DNA of 64,000 nt, taken from positions 1 to 64,000 of the forward strand of contig NZ_SMFP01000016.1 in NCBI RefSeq assembly GCF_004348975.1. Reading direction: 5' to 3'. Of this stretch, positions 34,719 through 44,037 are shown piece by piece. A program made the position numbers and the translations under genes. Under the pieces are notes generated by a model. It was not told the origin of the DNA and did no database searches. It was given only the letters and a program-made list of their open reading frames with translations. How positions within the stretch are numbered: position 1 is the stretch's first letter; the number at the start of each line of letters is the position of its first letter. The DNA comes from Antarcticimicrobium sediminis. Lineage in GTDB: Bacteria; Pseudomonadota; Alphaproteobacteria; Rhodobacterales; Rhodobacteraceae.

Positions 34719-35525
34719 GGCTTTGTTAGGTTGTTGAAGCCGAGCTAGACTATTGGGTGATCTCCGGCAATTAGGCAGCTAGCTCCGCTGCATAGCCCGT
34801 CCAAAGGGCGAAGGCATCGGTTCTCGCATGGCGATAGGATTGGGCGTTCAGGTGATGGCGTTTCGGGCGGAACACATTTGCGGTCTGGTCCTGTACGGAT
34901 AGAAAGCGCTGCGCATAGCGCGGAGATTTGAACCGGCCCATGATCTTCTCGCGTTTTCGAGTGTGCCTGTGGGAGGCCTCGCTTCGGTTGTTCAGCGATT
35001 TGTGCTGGAGGTGTTTAAGCCCGGGTGCGATTTCGACCTTCGCGCACCACAGGACCACAGCTTGTCAGTCACCATGACGCGCGGACGGCCCCAGCGTTTG
35101 GGACGTTTGCGCAGAAAGCGCAGTGCGGCAGTCTTGTCGTGCCTCGACTGGACGATAATGTCGAGCACATCTCCATTCTCGTCGACCGCGCGCCATAGCC
35201 AATGCGTTCGACCCCTGATCCGGATGGCGACTTCGTCAAGATGCCATTTGTCAGCTGGCGCCGGGCGGTCCCGCCGGATTTTGGCTGAAAATTGGTGCCC
35301 GAAGCGGCCGACCCAATCACGGAACGTTTCGTAGGACACCGTGTGCCTCGTTCCGCCAAAAGGTCTTCCACGTCACGAAGGCTCAAGGTGAAGCGATGAT
35401 AGGCCCAGACAGCGTAGCCGATGATGCTCCATGGAAACCGGAAGCCTCTGATCTGAGACAAATCTTCAAAGTTAAACTGACTGGAGACTGCTGGGACGGA
35501 ACAGCCCCAGCAACCTGACAGTGCC
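34719..35525 (-). mobile_element. IS6-family insertion sequence (about 807 bp)
   Basis: Related imperfect terminal repeats GGCTTTGTTAGGTTGTTG (34719-34736) and, inverted, GGCACTGTCAGGTTGCTGG (35525 down to 35507) bound a minus-strand transposase region. The right-hand repeat matches the one left by the IS6 fragment at 578-596. Flanking octamers differ. The element appears to truncate an unidentified frame on its right side. Confidence 0.75.
34771..35461 (-). pseudogene. IS6-family transposase, two frameshifts
   Basis: Three frames complete each other. 35461 to about 35341 gives RGFRFPWSIIGYAVWAYHRF and the DVEDLLAERG helix. 35339 to about 35050 gives MSYETFRDWVGRFG, DKWHLDEVAIRIRG (first Asp) and RVMVTDKLWSCG (second Asp). 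35058 to 34771 gives HKSLNNRSEASHRHTRKREK with the Glu region. At least two indels, near 35341 and 35055, separate them, so this copy is inactive. Confidence 0.82.
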
Positions 35526-35660
35526 GAATGCCCTGTTCGTGCGCGGCTTCAAGCATTTCCTGAAATGCCGTATCGTCGGCCTTGGGGTGCGTCCCCTTGC
35601 ATTCGATGAGCACATAGAAAGAAGCAGCCTGCGCCAGCGGCAGCCAGTCGCGGTGAGCAG
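35526..35660 (-). pseudogene. Unidentified frame cut by IS6
   Basis: The minus-strand frame LIECKGTHPKADDTAFQEML then EAAHEQGIRHCQVAG looks protein-like and runs straight into the terminal repeat of the IS6 copy at 35525. Its upstream part is not open for long. It may be the end of a gene interrupted by the insertion. The family was not recognised. Confidence 0.3.
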
Positions 35661-36019
35661 GCTGTATCGCTATTCCACGTTACCTCATACCGCGCGCGGC
35701 GTGCCGCCAGAGCGCGCCTGCATGTGAGCATACATAGCAGTCACCGCGTCGAGATTCGCGAAAGCGGCCAGAACCGTCTGGCGCGAAACCGGCGCAGTAC
35801 GTCGCTGCGGCATTGTCATGTCAACGTAAGAGAAACAGTGTCCCGAGCGCGCTGCAGTTTCCCTCTGGCGCTTTCAACCTGCCATCGTGATCAAAGCCGG
35901 AAATGCCATCGGACGGCGGTCAGAATGTGGTAGGCGGGGCAATATTAGAGGGACCCCCGTCGCGCTGAGATGATAGATTTGCGCCCATTTCTCAGGGTCA
36001 CCTCAATAGGTTGTGCCCC
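35661..36019. other. Gene-free stretch
   Basis: No gene, IS end or RNA was recognised between the IS6-truncated frame and the 3' end of the flavin monooxygenase gene. Confidence 0.35.
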
Positions 36020-37939
36020 TCAGACTGGTCGCAGAAACTCCGCAAAGAAGTTGGACAATTCTGCGTATCCATTCAGCGGCAGTACGTGGGCAACATATTG
36101 GTCGGGGCGAACCACAACCATGCATCCACGTTCACGGTTAAGCCCGCGCATGTCAAAAATGTCGCCTGCCCCCTTGTGATCGACACAGAAGACTTTTGCA
36201 TGATCATGCAGGCCATATCTGCCTTTAGCTGGCTTTAAGAGTGACGGCATTTCATCGTAGGCAAGGGCATCGAAAGTCTGCTGGAAGATCGCCCTGAAGT
36301 CTATCAAACCGTCGATATCTTCGTCGGCGCGCGTGTACCGGGCCACAGGGGAGGACGGGTTTTTCTCTAGCCAATCCGAGAGCTTATGAATTTCTGAGCT
36401 TTTGGCGATGTTGTCCCCGGCTCCTGCGAAGGCGTAGATGCGCCAACGTCCGTCGGCCTCGGCGACATGGCCGAGCTGCATCTGCATTGCGTCAGAGAAC
36501 CGTACGACCGGAGCCGAGTGGAACCTTTTCCCCACAATCTGTCCACGGGCTAGCGCTTGATGGGTGTCCGGCCCGACCAACGCCGACGGGGCATAGTGCG
36601 CAGCCAGCCCACCGGTAAACTCGAGGTTCTCGATGAACTGCTTCTGGATGCGCGGCATATCGGAACCATCTAGGTCGGACTCGCCCGGAGGTGCTGACAT
36701 GATCCTCGCCCATTTGTGGTCGGTGTCAACGAGGCGCTTGGCCTCGGCCCAGCGTTCGGCGGAGTAACTGTGTAGGATGTTTGGATCCGCCCGTTTCCGG
36801 AACACATGCGCCAGCTTCCAGCCGAGGTTGAAGGAATCTTGCATCGACACATTCATACCCTGCCCCGCTTTCGGACTGTGCGTGTGGCACGCGTCTCCCG
36901 CGGTGAAGACCCGCGGATTACGGGTCTCTTTCTGCTCTTCCGGGACATCGTCAAACCGGTCAGTCATGCTGTGACCGATCTCGTAGACCGACCACCATAC
37001 TACCTCTTTCACGTCGAGCGAGTAGGGCTTCATGATCCTGTTCGCGGCGGCAATCATGTCCTCAGAGGTCAGGTTGCGACCGGCGACGCGCTCATCGGGA
37101 TTGAGTTTATCGAGTTCGACATACATGCGGAAGAGATAGCCGCCTTCGCGCGGCAGGATCAGCATGTTGCCCTCGGCCTTAGAGGCAACGATGCATTTTT
37201 GGCGAATGTCTGGAAAGTCGGTATTGGCTAGGATGTCCATCACCCCCCATGCCTGATGTGCGGCATCGCCGTGCAGCGTTCCACCAATCGCTTTGCGCAC
37301 GTTCGAGCGGGCACCATCGCAGCCAACGACGTAATTGGCGCGCACGGTGTGAGTCGCGCCAAGGTTCACGCCGGTATTTTCGAGCGTGACCGTCACGGGG
37401 TGATCCTGCGTGGTCTCGTCGATGGTCAGGTCCTTGACGGACCAGCCATAGTCCGGCTCAAGCCGCTTCGGCGACTTTCGCATCACGTCAAGAAAGAGCT
37501 CATGAATGCGGGCTTGGTTGATCAGCGTATGCGGCATCTCGGAGGAATCGTCAGCCACATCCTGCACCCGACCAATACGGCGGATATGTGCGGGCATTTC
37601 CGGGTCGGGCGTCCAGAAGGCTGTCTGGTTCACCCAATAGCTCTCGCGCTTGACCTTCTCGCCAAATCCAAAGGCCTGAAACATCTCCATGGTTCGGGTA
37701 TTCACCCCGTCGGCTTGCCCCTTCTCCATCGGGCCCGGCTTGCGCTCGACGATCATGACGTCGATTTCAGGGAATTGGGAAAGCTGTGCAGCAAGGCAGA
37801 GGCCTGCGGGCCCGCACCCGGCGATGAGCACATCCACCTTTTCAGGGAGCGGGGCAAAATCGCTGTACGCGCGGCGGCAGGGCGCGGCCTCTTTCAGGTC
37901 GGGATCACCGGCGCGAAAGCCATCCAAGTAATACTGCAT
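36020..37939 (-). CDS. FAD-dependent aromatic monooxygenase (3-hydroxybenzoate 4-monooxygenase/phenol 2-monooxygenase type)
   Basis: This 639-residue flavoprotein has the FAD fingerprint VDVLIAGCGPAGLCLAAQL, the NTRTMEMFQAFG substrate-side motif, the DG motif VVGCDGARSNVRKAIGG, and the GD motif VFTAGDACHTHSPKAGQG. A C-terminal thioredoxin-like domain of about 180 residues follows, as in phenol hydroxylase and MobA. The length equals that I recall for MobA of Comamonas. AGGAGGAG precedes the start. It stands alone: no ring-cleavage gene or regulator is adjacent, so the product (protocatechuate if MobA-like) must be used elsewhere. Confidence 0.82.
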   Translation of the reverse strand: MQYYLDGFRAGDPDLKEAAPCRRAYSDFAPLPEKVDVLIAGCGPAGLCLAAQLSQFPEIDVMIVERKPGPMEKGQADGVNTRTMEMFQAFGFGEKVKRESYWVNQTAFWTPDPEMPAHIRRIGRVQDVADDSSEMPHTLINQARIHELFLDVMRKSPKRLEPDYGWSVKDLTIDETTQDHPVTVTLENTGVNLGATHTVRANYVVGCDGARSNVRKAIGGTLHGDAAHQAWGVMDILANTDFPDIRQKCIVASKAEGNMLILPREGGYLFRMYVELDKLNPDERVAGRNLTSEDMIAAANRIMKPYSLDVKEVVWWSVYEIGHSMTDRFDDVPEEQKETRNPRVFTAGDACHTHSPKAGQGMNVSMQDSFNLGWKLAHVFRKRADPNILHSYSAERWAEAKRLVDTDHKWARIMSAPPGESDLDGSDMPRIQKQFIENLEFTGGLAAHYAPSALVGPDTHQALARGQIVGKRFHSAPVVRFSDAMQMQLGHVAEADGRWRIYAFAGAGDNIAKSSEIHKLSDWLEKNPSSPVARYTRADEDIDGLIDFRAIFQQTFDALAYDEMPSLLKPAKGRYGLHDHAKVFCVDHKGAGDIFDMRGLNRERGCMVVVRPDQYVAHVLPLNGYAELSNFFAEFLRPV

Positions 37940-37983
37940 AAGCTCTCCTCCTAATTATGTAGATGTGAGCATTCGCTCGGGTC

Positions 37984-38004
37984 AAGTATATGCTACCTAT
38001 ACTT
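37984..38004. promoter_or_regulatory. Inverted repeat upstream of the monooxygenase gene
   Basis: AAGTATA-7 bases-TATACTT is a perfect 7+7+7 inverted repeat 45 bases upstream of the monooxygenase start, in an AT-rich promoter-like stretch (37970-38060). The geometry suits a MarR-, GntR- or IclR-type regulator. None is encoded nearby, so the regulator is either distant or lost. Confidence 0.55.
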
Positions 38005-38275
38005 ACTATATGGAGTCAAATAGAAAGTATGCTTATCATAGGCAGTATGGAAATTACCAAAAAAATACCATTTTATGAAGTGTACGCGAGCGGTGGGCGC
38101 CAGTGGAAATTGGTCACAGGATCTGGCCAACGCGAACCAAGATCAACATATGGCGCCCAAGGGGTGCCCTTTCCACATCTAGGCCCGAGTTGAATGAGTG
38201 CCCCAAACGGTACAATCTCAATCCTCCGCACACTTCCCCTTAGCATGATCTAAGGTCATGATTTCGGTAACGGTT

Positions 38276-38367
38276 CCGTGCCGAACCGTTTCTCCGGAAG
38301 AGGCGGGGACGGGACTGACGCCACATAATGCCGCGAAGCTTGCTTCGGATTTCAGCCGGTCAGGGTT
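38276..38367 (-). pseudogene. IS110-family transposase fragment
   Basis: The minus-strand frame reads NPDRLKSEASFAALCGVSPV then PASSGETVRHG, the conserved C-terminal serine block of IS110 transposases and nearly the same as the piece at 20181-20243. Nothing else of the element is present. Confidence 0.75.
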
Positions 38368-38398
38368 GGCTGCAGGTTTCCGCCCCCATGGTCGAAGC

Positions 38399-38494
38399 CG
38401 GCGCCTGCCGCCTGAAATTATCGGCCATGCCATCTGGCGCTACGGTCGCTACCACCTCGCATTCCGAGGGCGCTGGGGCAACTTTTACGCTTAA
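38399..38494 (+). pseudogene. Possible IS6-family transposase N-terminal remnant
   Basis: The frame RRLPPEIIGHAIWRYGRYHL then AFRGRWGNFYA and a stop resembles the first conserved block of IS6 transposases (PPEIIGHAVWLY...). It is short and diverges quickly, so the assignment is tentative. Confidence 0.4.
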
Positions 38495-38763
38495 ACACCC
38501 AGATCCGCCAGTTGCGCCGATGTTTCGGGCATGCGCGCCGAGCTGGCCATGATCCGCGCACGCCAGCGCGGCCCGCGAGACAGGGCTTCCTCATAGGCAA
38601 GGGCCAATTCGTCGGGACGGTCCTCTGAGAGCACTGCAATCAGAAAGGCGGCTTGCGCCCGGTCGTTGCGGGATTTCAACCGTTCGGCCTCACCGTGGCG
38701 CTCCCGTGACGAACTTGTCCCATAATGCTCCCTTCCATTCCTGAGAAAGGATCGCACCATCAA
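38491..38763 (-). CDS. Hypothetical protein (90 aa)
   Basis: The family was not recognised. The protein is basic at the N-terminus (MMVRSFLRNGREHYG) with helical segments AAFLIAVLSEDRPDELALAY and EEALSRGPRWRARIM. It begins 17 bases after the NYN ribonuclease gene stop, on the same strand, so the two may be co-transcribed. Confidence 0.45.
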   Translation of the reverse strand: MMVRSFLRNGREHYGTSSSRERHGEAERLKSRNDRAQAAFLIAVLSEDRPDELALAYEEALSRGPRWRARIMASSARMPETSAQLADLGV

Positions 38764-38780
38764 ACCGTGGGATCAAACAC

Positions 38781-39353
38781 CTAGGCAGACTGACCGCCGA
38801 TATTCAGCCAGATCCTCCCAGAGGAATATCCGCCACGGATCAAGTGGCCAGGCTGGTACACCTCTGGATGCTGGTCAGCCCAGTCACGGAAACGGTCGTT
38901 CGTCACTATCTTTGCCCCTAGGTCGCGCGCGGCGGCTAGGATTACCGGGTCAGCGGGCGTCCCCTTCGGAACCACCATCACACGCTCCTCTGGAATGCCC
39001 AGGACTTTCGCAAGGGCTCCGTCATGCAGATACTTCCCGGCCAGAAGGTATCCAGCGTTGGCGTCGAACATGACGCCGGGCGTATAGCCGAGCGCCGAGA
39101 GATGGCCAACAACTTCCTTCACGGTCTCGATCTGGGGCGTACCTTCACGCCAGTGCATGACATTTGATCCGTCGACGATGACCCATTGTTCCTTCTGTCG
39201 CTGGGTGCGCCTTGTGACCGCGCGGACAAGCAGGAAGACACTTGCTAGAAAGCAGGGTCCGGAAACGATTAGAAAATCCGACCAGTCCGGAACGAGCAGG
39301 GTCGCCGCCACAGCAATGCTGGAAGCCAAGAGTAAAACAATCGGAGCAATCAT
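38781..39353 (-). CDS. Membrane-anchored NYN-domain ribonuclease-like protein
   Basis: This 190-residue protein starts with two hydrophobic segments (IAPIVLLLASSIAVAATLLV and FLIVSGPCFLASVFLLV). A cytosolic domain follows, with WVIVDGSNVMHW, a middle Asp (VMFDANAGYLL) and KGTPADPVILAAARDLGAKI then VTNDRFRDW. This acidic-residue arrangement is that of the NYN/Zc3h12a-like PIN-fold nucleases. Membrane tethering is unusual but known in a few bacterial PIN proteins. Substrate RNA is unknown. Confidence 0.8.
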   Translation of the reverse strand: MIAPIVLLLASSIAVAATLLVPDWSDFLIVSGPCFLASVFLLVRAVTRRTQRQKEQWVIVDGSNVMHWREGTPQIETVKEVVGHLSALGYTPGVMFDANAGYLLAGKYLHDGALAKVLGIPEERVMVVPKGTPADPVILAAARDLGAKIVTNDRFRDWADQHPEVYQPGHLIRGGYSSGRIWLNIGGQSA

Positions 39354-39392
39354 AAATACTTTGTACTCTGCTCCCCGCTGTGCCGCCAGCCC

Positions 39393-39776
39393 TCACCACA
39401 GCGGGTCGTCAGCACCTGTCAGCGGGTCTCTCGGGGTGTCTGCAGTCGTCAGCGTGTCAGCGGGTCGGATGGTTCGGCGGCAAGGCGTTGTCACGTCAAC
39501 GAAAGAGGATCGGTGTCCCAGATTGATGGTCGCTTCAAGTGGTGCCGGACGCCGCTTTCCAAGCGCCAATAGCTTCCATCCGGTGGTCATGATGGCCTGG
39601 GCGTTTCGGCGGCGTGCGCGACGGAAAAGCAGTTGCAGGTTGCGAAGTGATCCGAGATGAAACGCTGCAGCCCGCCAGCTGAACTGATACCCGGCATCGT
39701 TTTCTTGTTTGCGGAACGGCAGGTGTGAGGCCTGAGCAATGCTCTGATGTCCTTTTTCAAGTATTTTTGCACTCAA
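39393..39776 (-). CDS. Hypothetical protein (127 aa)
   Basis: An open frame with a basic middle part (LQLLFRRARRRNAQAIM) and a Thr/Asp/Pro-rich tail (TIRPADTLTTADTPRDPLTG). No family, signal or clear ribosome binding site was seen. It lies 40 bases upstream of the NYN gene. It may be noncoding. Confidence 0.25.
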   Translation of the reverse strand: MSAKILEKGHQSIAQASHLPFRKQENDAGYQFSWRAAAFHLGSLRNLQLLFRRARRRNAQAIMTTGWKLLALGKRRPAPLEATINLGHRSSFVDVTTPCRRTIRPADTLTTADTPRDPLTGADDPLW

Positions 39777-40027
39777 ATGGGGGCGCTGAAGCGTTTATTG
39801 CAATCTGGACGCCCAAAGGTGGGCGCGAAGTCTGAAGACGTCAGTGAACAAGCTCTGATGCGTGGGCTGGATACCGTAGGACCGAATATGCGTCTCGGGG
39901 CTATTCCTATCTTGCGGCGGGTATCAACCGGAGGTTGGCCACAAAGCGATTGTCGGATATTCCCCTGCCGTTGATCCCGTGCATGCCATTGAGCGCACGA
40001 AGGTGATGGTCAGCCGGCAGGCATGGC

Positions 40028-40213
40028 TCAGCGTACTGTATCCCATATGAAAGCTGCCATCTCACGCGCAATGGCGGTGGTCACATCCGTCGACTTCTTT
40101 CCGCGCTGGACGAGCTTGCGATACCGCGTCGTCAGGCGTGTCCGCGCTTTCCAAGTGATGTCTTGCACCTCTGCTGGGATTGTCAGGAGCCCTCGCAGGA
40201 TGAACAGATCAGC
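40028..40213 (-). pseudogene. IS110-family transposase, extreme C-terminus
   Basis: The minus-strand frame reads ADLFILRGLLTIPAEVQDIT, then WKARTRLTTRYRKLVQRGKK and VTTAIAREMAAFIWDTVR before a stop. The pattern WKAQ.RL..RYR.L..RGK....TAIARE..AF.W is the C-terminal tail of IS110 transposases. It is a fragment only. The 250 bases to its left (39777-40027) hold nothing I recognise. Confidence 0.7.
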
Positions 40214-40416
40214 CTAGGTATCGACCACATCGACAGAATTGAGCTTACGCTTTACGCGGATCAACCCATTGACCGGCAGGCGATGCATGCATCGCCGAGA
40301 AGGTGGCGCTTCCTTCGCGCGCTTCTCGCCCTGCGGGCCAATGCGCCGCTGGTCTGGTTTTGCGCCGCCATGTTGCTGGCTTTTCATTCGCCGCTGACAC
40401 AAGGTCGTTCCTTCTC

Positions 40417-41568
40417 CTATTTGCAGAACTCCTGCGCAGCGCGCCGGAGCATTGCATCCGCCTTGGCAAGTTGACTGCGTTCCACATATTCGTCAGGCCG
40501 ATGCGCGACGGAGATTGAACCCGGCCCGCAAAGCACAGTCGGAAGGCCAAGTTCGCGCAAGAACAGACCTGCTTCGGCCCCGAAAGCCACCTTGCTGTGA
40601 TCGTTGCGCCCGACGATATGCTTCATCGCGCTCACCAGTGGCGCGTTTGCGTTGATTGCATGGGCCGGGTATTCATAGATCTGCTCGAAGGTTGCCGAAG
40701 CCCCCGGAAAGCGCTGTTGGGCTTCGGGAAGGATGCGGCTGAAAACTTCGCCTTCAATGCGATCAAAGATCTCTTGCTGGTCGACTTCCAGTAGGTTCCT
40801 GAACTCAAAGGTGACGGTGGCATCGGCCGGGACGATGTTAATAGCGGTCCCGCCTTGGATCATACCGACGGACAGGGTCGAATGGACAAGGTCGAAATCA
40901 GCGTCGCTTGGGCCAGCCGCCAGGTCCGCCGCGACGCCCTTCAGGAACATGACCAACGCTGCCGCAGATTCAATGGCGTTCTGACCTTGCGGCGCAAGGC
41001 TGGAATGTACTGCGTGACCGGTGAAATGGCAGCGATAGGCGCGCCCGCCTTTATGGCCGGTGACGACCTGCATCAGCGTCGGTTCCCCGACGATGCACAT
41101 AGCTGGCTTTTGACCCCGATCAGAGAGGTCACGCAGAAGCGTTCGCACACCGATGCACCCGATTTCTTCGTCATGTGACAGCGCAAGATGTACGGGGCGC
41201 TCCAGATTCATCGCGATCAGTTCCGGCACAGCCGCCAGCGACGCCGCTACGAAGCCCTTCATATCCGCCGAGCCTCGGCCAAAAAGTTTTCCGTCGCGAT
41301 TAGTCAGGGTGAACGGATCAGACTGCCACACCTCGCCCACCACGGGCACACAGTCGGTATGGCCATTCAACACCAGGCCGCCATCCCGGTCGGGGCCGAC
41401 GGTCGCCCAAAGGTTCGCCTTGTTTCCAGTTGCGTCATGGATCAGGCGCGAGGCGATACCAAAAGAGGAAAGATAGTCCTGAACATAGGCCATCAATTCC
41501 AAGTTGGATTTGGCGCTGGTCGTATCGAAGGCGACCAGATCGCGGAGAATACGTTCGGTGGGTGTCAT
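40417..41568 (-). CDS. argE: Acetylornithine deacetylase-like M20 peptidase
   Basis: This 383-residue zinc hydrolase has the ArgE/M20A motifs LVLNGHTDCVPV, RGSADMKGFVA, LSHDEEIGCIGVR (catalytic Glu), IVGEPTLMQ, and the dimerisation domain with GHAVHSSLAPQGQNAIE. ArgE removes the acetyl group from N-acetylornithine. Here the gene sits next to a DUF1028 gene and a peptide-type transporter rather than arginine genes, so it may deacylate an imported N-acyl amino acid or peptide. Confidence 0.88.
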   Translation of the reverse strand: MTPTERILRDLVAFDTTSAKSNLELMAYVQDYLSSFGIASRLIHDATGNKANLWATVGPDRDGGLVLNGHTDCVPVVGEVWQSDPFTLTNRDGKLFGRGSADMKGFVAASLAAVPELIAMNLERPVHLALSHDEEIGCIGVRTLLRDLSDRGQKPAMCIVGEPTLMQVVTGHKGGRAYRCHFTGHAVHSSLAPQGQNAIESAAALVMFLKGVAADLAAGPSDADFDLVHSTLSVGMIQGGTAINIVPADATVTFEFRNLLEVDQQEIFDRIEGEVFSRILPEAQQRFPGASATFEQIYEYPAHAINANAPLVSAMKHIVGRNDHSKVAFGAEAGLFLRELGLPTVLCGPGSISVAHRPDEYVERSQLAKADAMLRRAAQEFCK

Positions 41569-41617
41569 TGTTTCAAAGCCTTTGGGGCGCCGTCAAAGAG
41601 GTAGAAGCGGTTGGAAG

Positions 41618-42355
41618 TCAAAGCCCGCCAGAACCACCAGGACGATAGGGCGGCGGCGTCATTAGCATCGACGTTACCCCGGATGGCAACTCGGCAAGCG
41701 GATTGGCGCGTGTCGGCATGCCTTTGGTGAAGGTCAAAAGCTGGTGCTTTGCGATTTCGAAGATCCGTCGCAATTCAGCGACGGGATTGCGGTGTTCGTC
41801 GACACGGACGTCCAACCAAGGGTATGCCTCGCGGTTGAAGACCTTGAGCGCGGCGGATTGTTTGCCCCGCTTGTCGCCGCCCGCCGCTTGTCCGGCTTCC
41901 AGCACCAACATCAACCGCTCGGGCAGGTCAAAGGCTTCGCTGGCCTTTGCGGCAGCCGCCATCGCCTCAATCGTTGCGGCCCCGATCAGCATATTGCCCT
42001 GTACCGTAAAGCCATCGCCAACGATATGGCCTGCCCAATCCACACAGCTTGCACCCGTGTGGACCGCAGTGCGCCCCTGCCCATCGACGATACCAATCTG
42101 ACGGTCATCACGGCCCGTATCATCGGCCAGCAAGCGTGTCAGTGTGTCCTGTGCGCTCAATCCTTCTTCCAACAGCTTGAGGCCATCAATCCCAAGGTAG
42201 GGATTGACCCAGGATTGTGTCGCTATCGCGCCAACACCTTCCTTGATGTAACTGCAAAGGCCGCCCACGGCCGGAACTGCGGTCGATACCGCTACGCCCA
42301 ACATACCGGTCCGGGGACAACGGGCCGCGATTGAAAAGGTGTTGAATTGGAACAT
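41618..42355 (-). CDS. DUF1028 family protein (Ntn-hydrolase-like)
   Basis: This 245-residue protein begins FNTFSIAARCPRTGMLGVAV, the characteristic DUF1028 start. GAIATQSWVNPYLG, DDRQIGIVDGQGR and VQGNMLIGA blocks follow. The fold resembles proteasome/Ntn hydrolases, and members are often found beside peptide transporters and M20 deacylases, as here. Biochemical activity is not established to my knowledge. It lies 49 bases from argE and 17 from the ATPase gene on the same strand. Confidence 0.88.
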   Translation of the reverse strand: MFQFNTFSIAARCPRTGMLGVAVSTAVPAVGGLCSYIKEGVGAIATQSWVNPYLGIDGLKLLEEGLSAQDTLTRLLADDTGRDDRQIGIVDGQGRTAVHTGASCVDWAGHIVGDGFTVQGNMLIGAATIEAMAAAAKASEAFDLPERLMLVLEAGQAAGGDKRGKQSAALKVFNREAYPWLDVRVDEHRNPVAELRRIFEIAKHQLLTFTKGMPTRANPLAELPSGVTSMLMTPPPYRPGGSGGL

Positions 42356-42372
42356 TCTATGTCTCCTTGGTT

Positions 42373-43176
42373 TCAGAGGGCGCGCATCAGTTTGCGGTGG
42401 TCAGGGACCGCCGCGATCAGGGTTTTGGTGTACTCGTGCTGCGGATCGCCAAAAACTTGATCCGCCTCGCCATATTCTACGACACTGCCGTGGCGCATGA
42501 CTGCAATCTGATCACTGACCTGTCGGATCACAGCGAGGTTATGGCTGACAAAGATCGCGGTCAGGCCCAAATCACGCCTGATGTCATCGAACAGGTCCAG
42601 CACCTGCGCCTGCACCGACACATCCAGTGCCGAGGTTGGTTCGTCCGCGAGCACCGCCTCGGGCTGTAATATCACTGCCCGCGCGATTGCGATGCGCTGT
42701 TTTTGCCCGCCCGAAAGCTGGTGCGGATGCCGGTCGATTGCGTCTTTCGGCAGTCCGACGCGCTCAAGGAGTGCGGCCACCTTGGCCCGCCTGCTATCCC
42801 GGTCGCCGATGCCATGAACCTCAAGCGGCGCAACAAGGATCTGGCCGATGCTTTGGCGCGGGTTGAACGAGGAGGCGGGGTTCTGAAAGATTGGCTGGAC
42901 CTTGCGCCGGAACGCCTTCAACTCGGCACCTTGTAAGGTCCAGATATCCTGCCCATCAATCTCAACTGTGCCAGAGCTTGGCTTTATCAAGCGTAGCGCC
43001 ATGCGCAACAGTGTGGATTTTCCCGAGCCGGATTCACCAACGATGCCAAGTGTCTGCCCGCGTTTCACCGCAAGTGTCACGCCGTCCACGGCTTTGACGC
43101 CGACAGGTTTCTTGAACCAGCCCGTGGCTCCAAATTCCTTGCTGACGGCCCGAATTCGGATCAGGTCCTGCGACAT
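42373..43176 (-). CDS. Peptide-type ABC transporter ATP-binding protein (DppF-like)
   Basis: This 267-residue ATPase has Walker A GESGSGKSTLLRMA, Q-loop PIFQNPASSFNPRQ, signature LSGGQKQRIAIARAV and Walker B AVLADEPTSALD. Its ATG shares one base with the stop of the preceding ATPase gene (TAATG). Confidence 0.94.
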   Translation of the reverse strand: MSQDLIRIRAVSKEFGATGWFKKPVGVKAVDGVTLAVKRGQTLGIVGESGSGKSTLLRMALRLIKPSSGTVEIDGQDIWTLQGAELKAFRRKVQPIFQNPASSFNPRQSIGQILVAPLEVHGIGDRDSRRAKVAALLERVGLPKDAIDRHPHQLSGGQKQRIAIARAVILQPEAVLADEPTSALDVSVQAQVLDLFDDIRRDLGLTAIFVSHNLAVIRQVSDQIAVMRHGSVVEYGEADQVFGDPQHEYTKTLIAAVPDHRKLMRAL

Positions 43177-44036
43177 TACACGCCCCCTTTACGGCGCGGG
43201 CCGTGAATGCTGGGCGTCGCTGCCAGCAACATCTTTGTATACTCCTCTTGCGGGTCCATAAAGATCCGCCGCACCGAGCCCTGCTCGACGATCCGGCCAT
43301 GGCGCATGACGTAAACCCAGTCACAAAGCTCTGCCACGACGCCAAGATCATGGGTGATGAACATGATGGAGGTGCCGCGCGTGTCGCGGATGTCGCGCAA
43401 AAGGTTCAGAACCTGCGCTTGCACCGTGACATCCAGCGCGGTGGTCGGCTCGTCAGCGATCAGCAGGCCTGGCGCAAGGGCAAGGCCCATCGCAATCATG
43501 GCGCGTTGTTGCATGCCGCCTGAAAACTGATGCGGAAAGGCACGGGCTTGCTGTTCAGGGCGGGCGATCCCCACCGTTTCCAACAGCTTCGCGGCGACAC
43601 CTGCCACAGATTTCAATCGCTGGCCGCTGTGTAGGGAAATGGGTTCGGCCACTTGCAATCCCACCCGCATCGTCGGGTTCAGCGCCTGCATCGCATCTTG
43701 CGGGATCAGCGCCATCCGGTTGCCGCGCAGGTTACGCATCTGGGATTCGCTTTGCGTCAGAATGTCGACATCTCCCAGCCGCACCCTTCCGGAGGCCACA
43801 CGCGCCTGCTTTGGCAACAGTCGTAAGGCTGCAAGTGAACTCAGGGTCTTGCCGGAACCGGACTCGCCGATCACCCCGACGATCTCTCCCGGCATCACGC
43901 GCATCGACACGTCATGGACCACAGGGGTCCAGACGCGACGACGCGAGAATTCGATGCTTAGCCCCTCGACTGAAAGGGACGCTACGGTGTCGGGTTTGTC
44001 GTGAACCCGGGGGTCTGATGAAACTTGGCTTGCCAT
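43176..44036 (-). CDS. Peptide-type ABC transporter ATP-binding protein (DppD-like)
   Basis: This 286-residue ATPase has Walker [29 protein letters not shown], signature [16 protein letters not shown] and Walker [13 protein letters not shown]. It ends with the peptide-transporter C-terminal region ([16 protein letters not shown]). One base separates it from the permease gene upstream. Confidence 0.94.
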   Translation of the reverse strand: MASQVSSDPRVHDKPDTVASLSVEGLSIEFSRRRVWTPVVHDVSMRVMPGEIVGVIGESGSGKTLSSLAALRLLPKQARVASGRVRLGDVDILTQSESQMRNLRGNRMALIPQDAMQALNPTMRVGLQVAEPISLHSGQRLKSVAGVAAKLLETVGIARPEQQARAFPHQFSGGMQQRAMIAMGLALAPGLLIADEPTTALDVTVQAQVLNLLRDIRDTRGTSIMFITHDLGVVAELCDWVYVMRHGRIVEQGSVRRIFMDPQEEYTKMLLAATPSIHGPRRKGGV

Positions 44037-44037
44037 C

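Noticed and set aside
40163-40474. Plus-strand frame of 103 codons with a hydrophobic stretch
   Set aside because: It overlaps the IS110 fragment and the end of argE, has no ribosome binding site and no family features.
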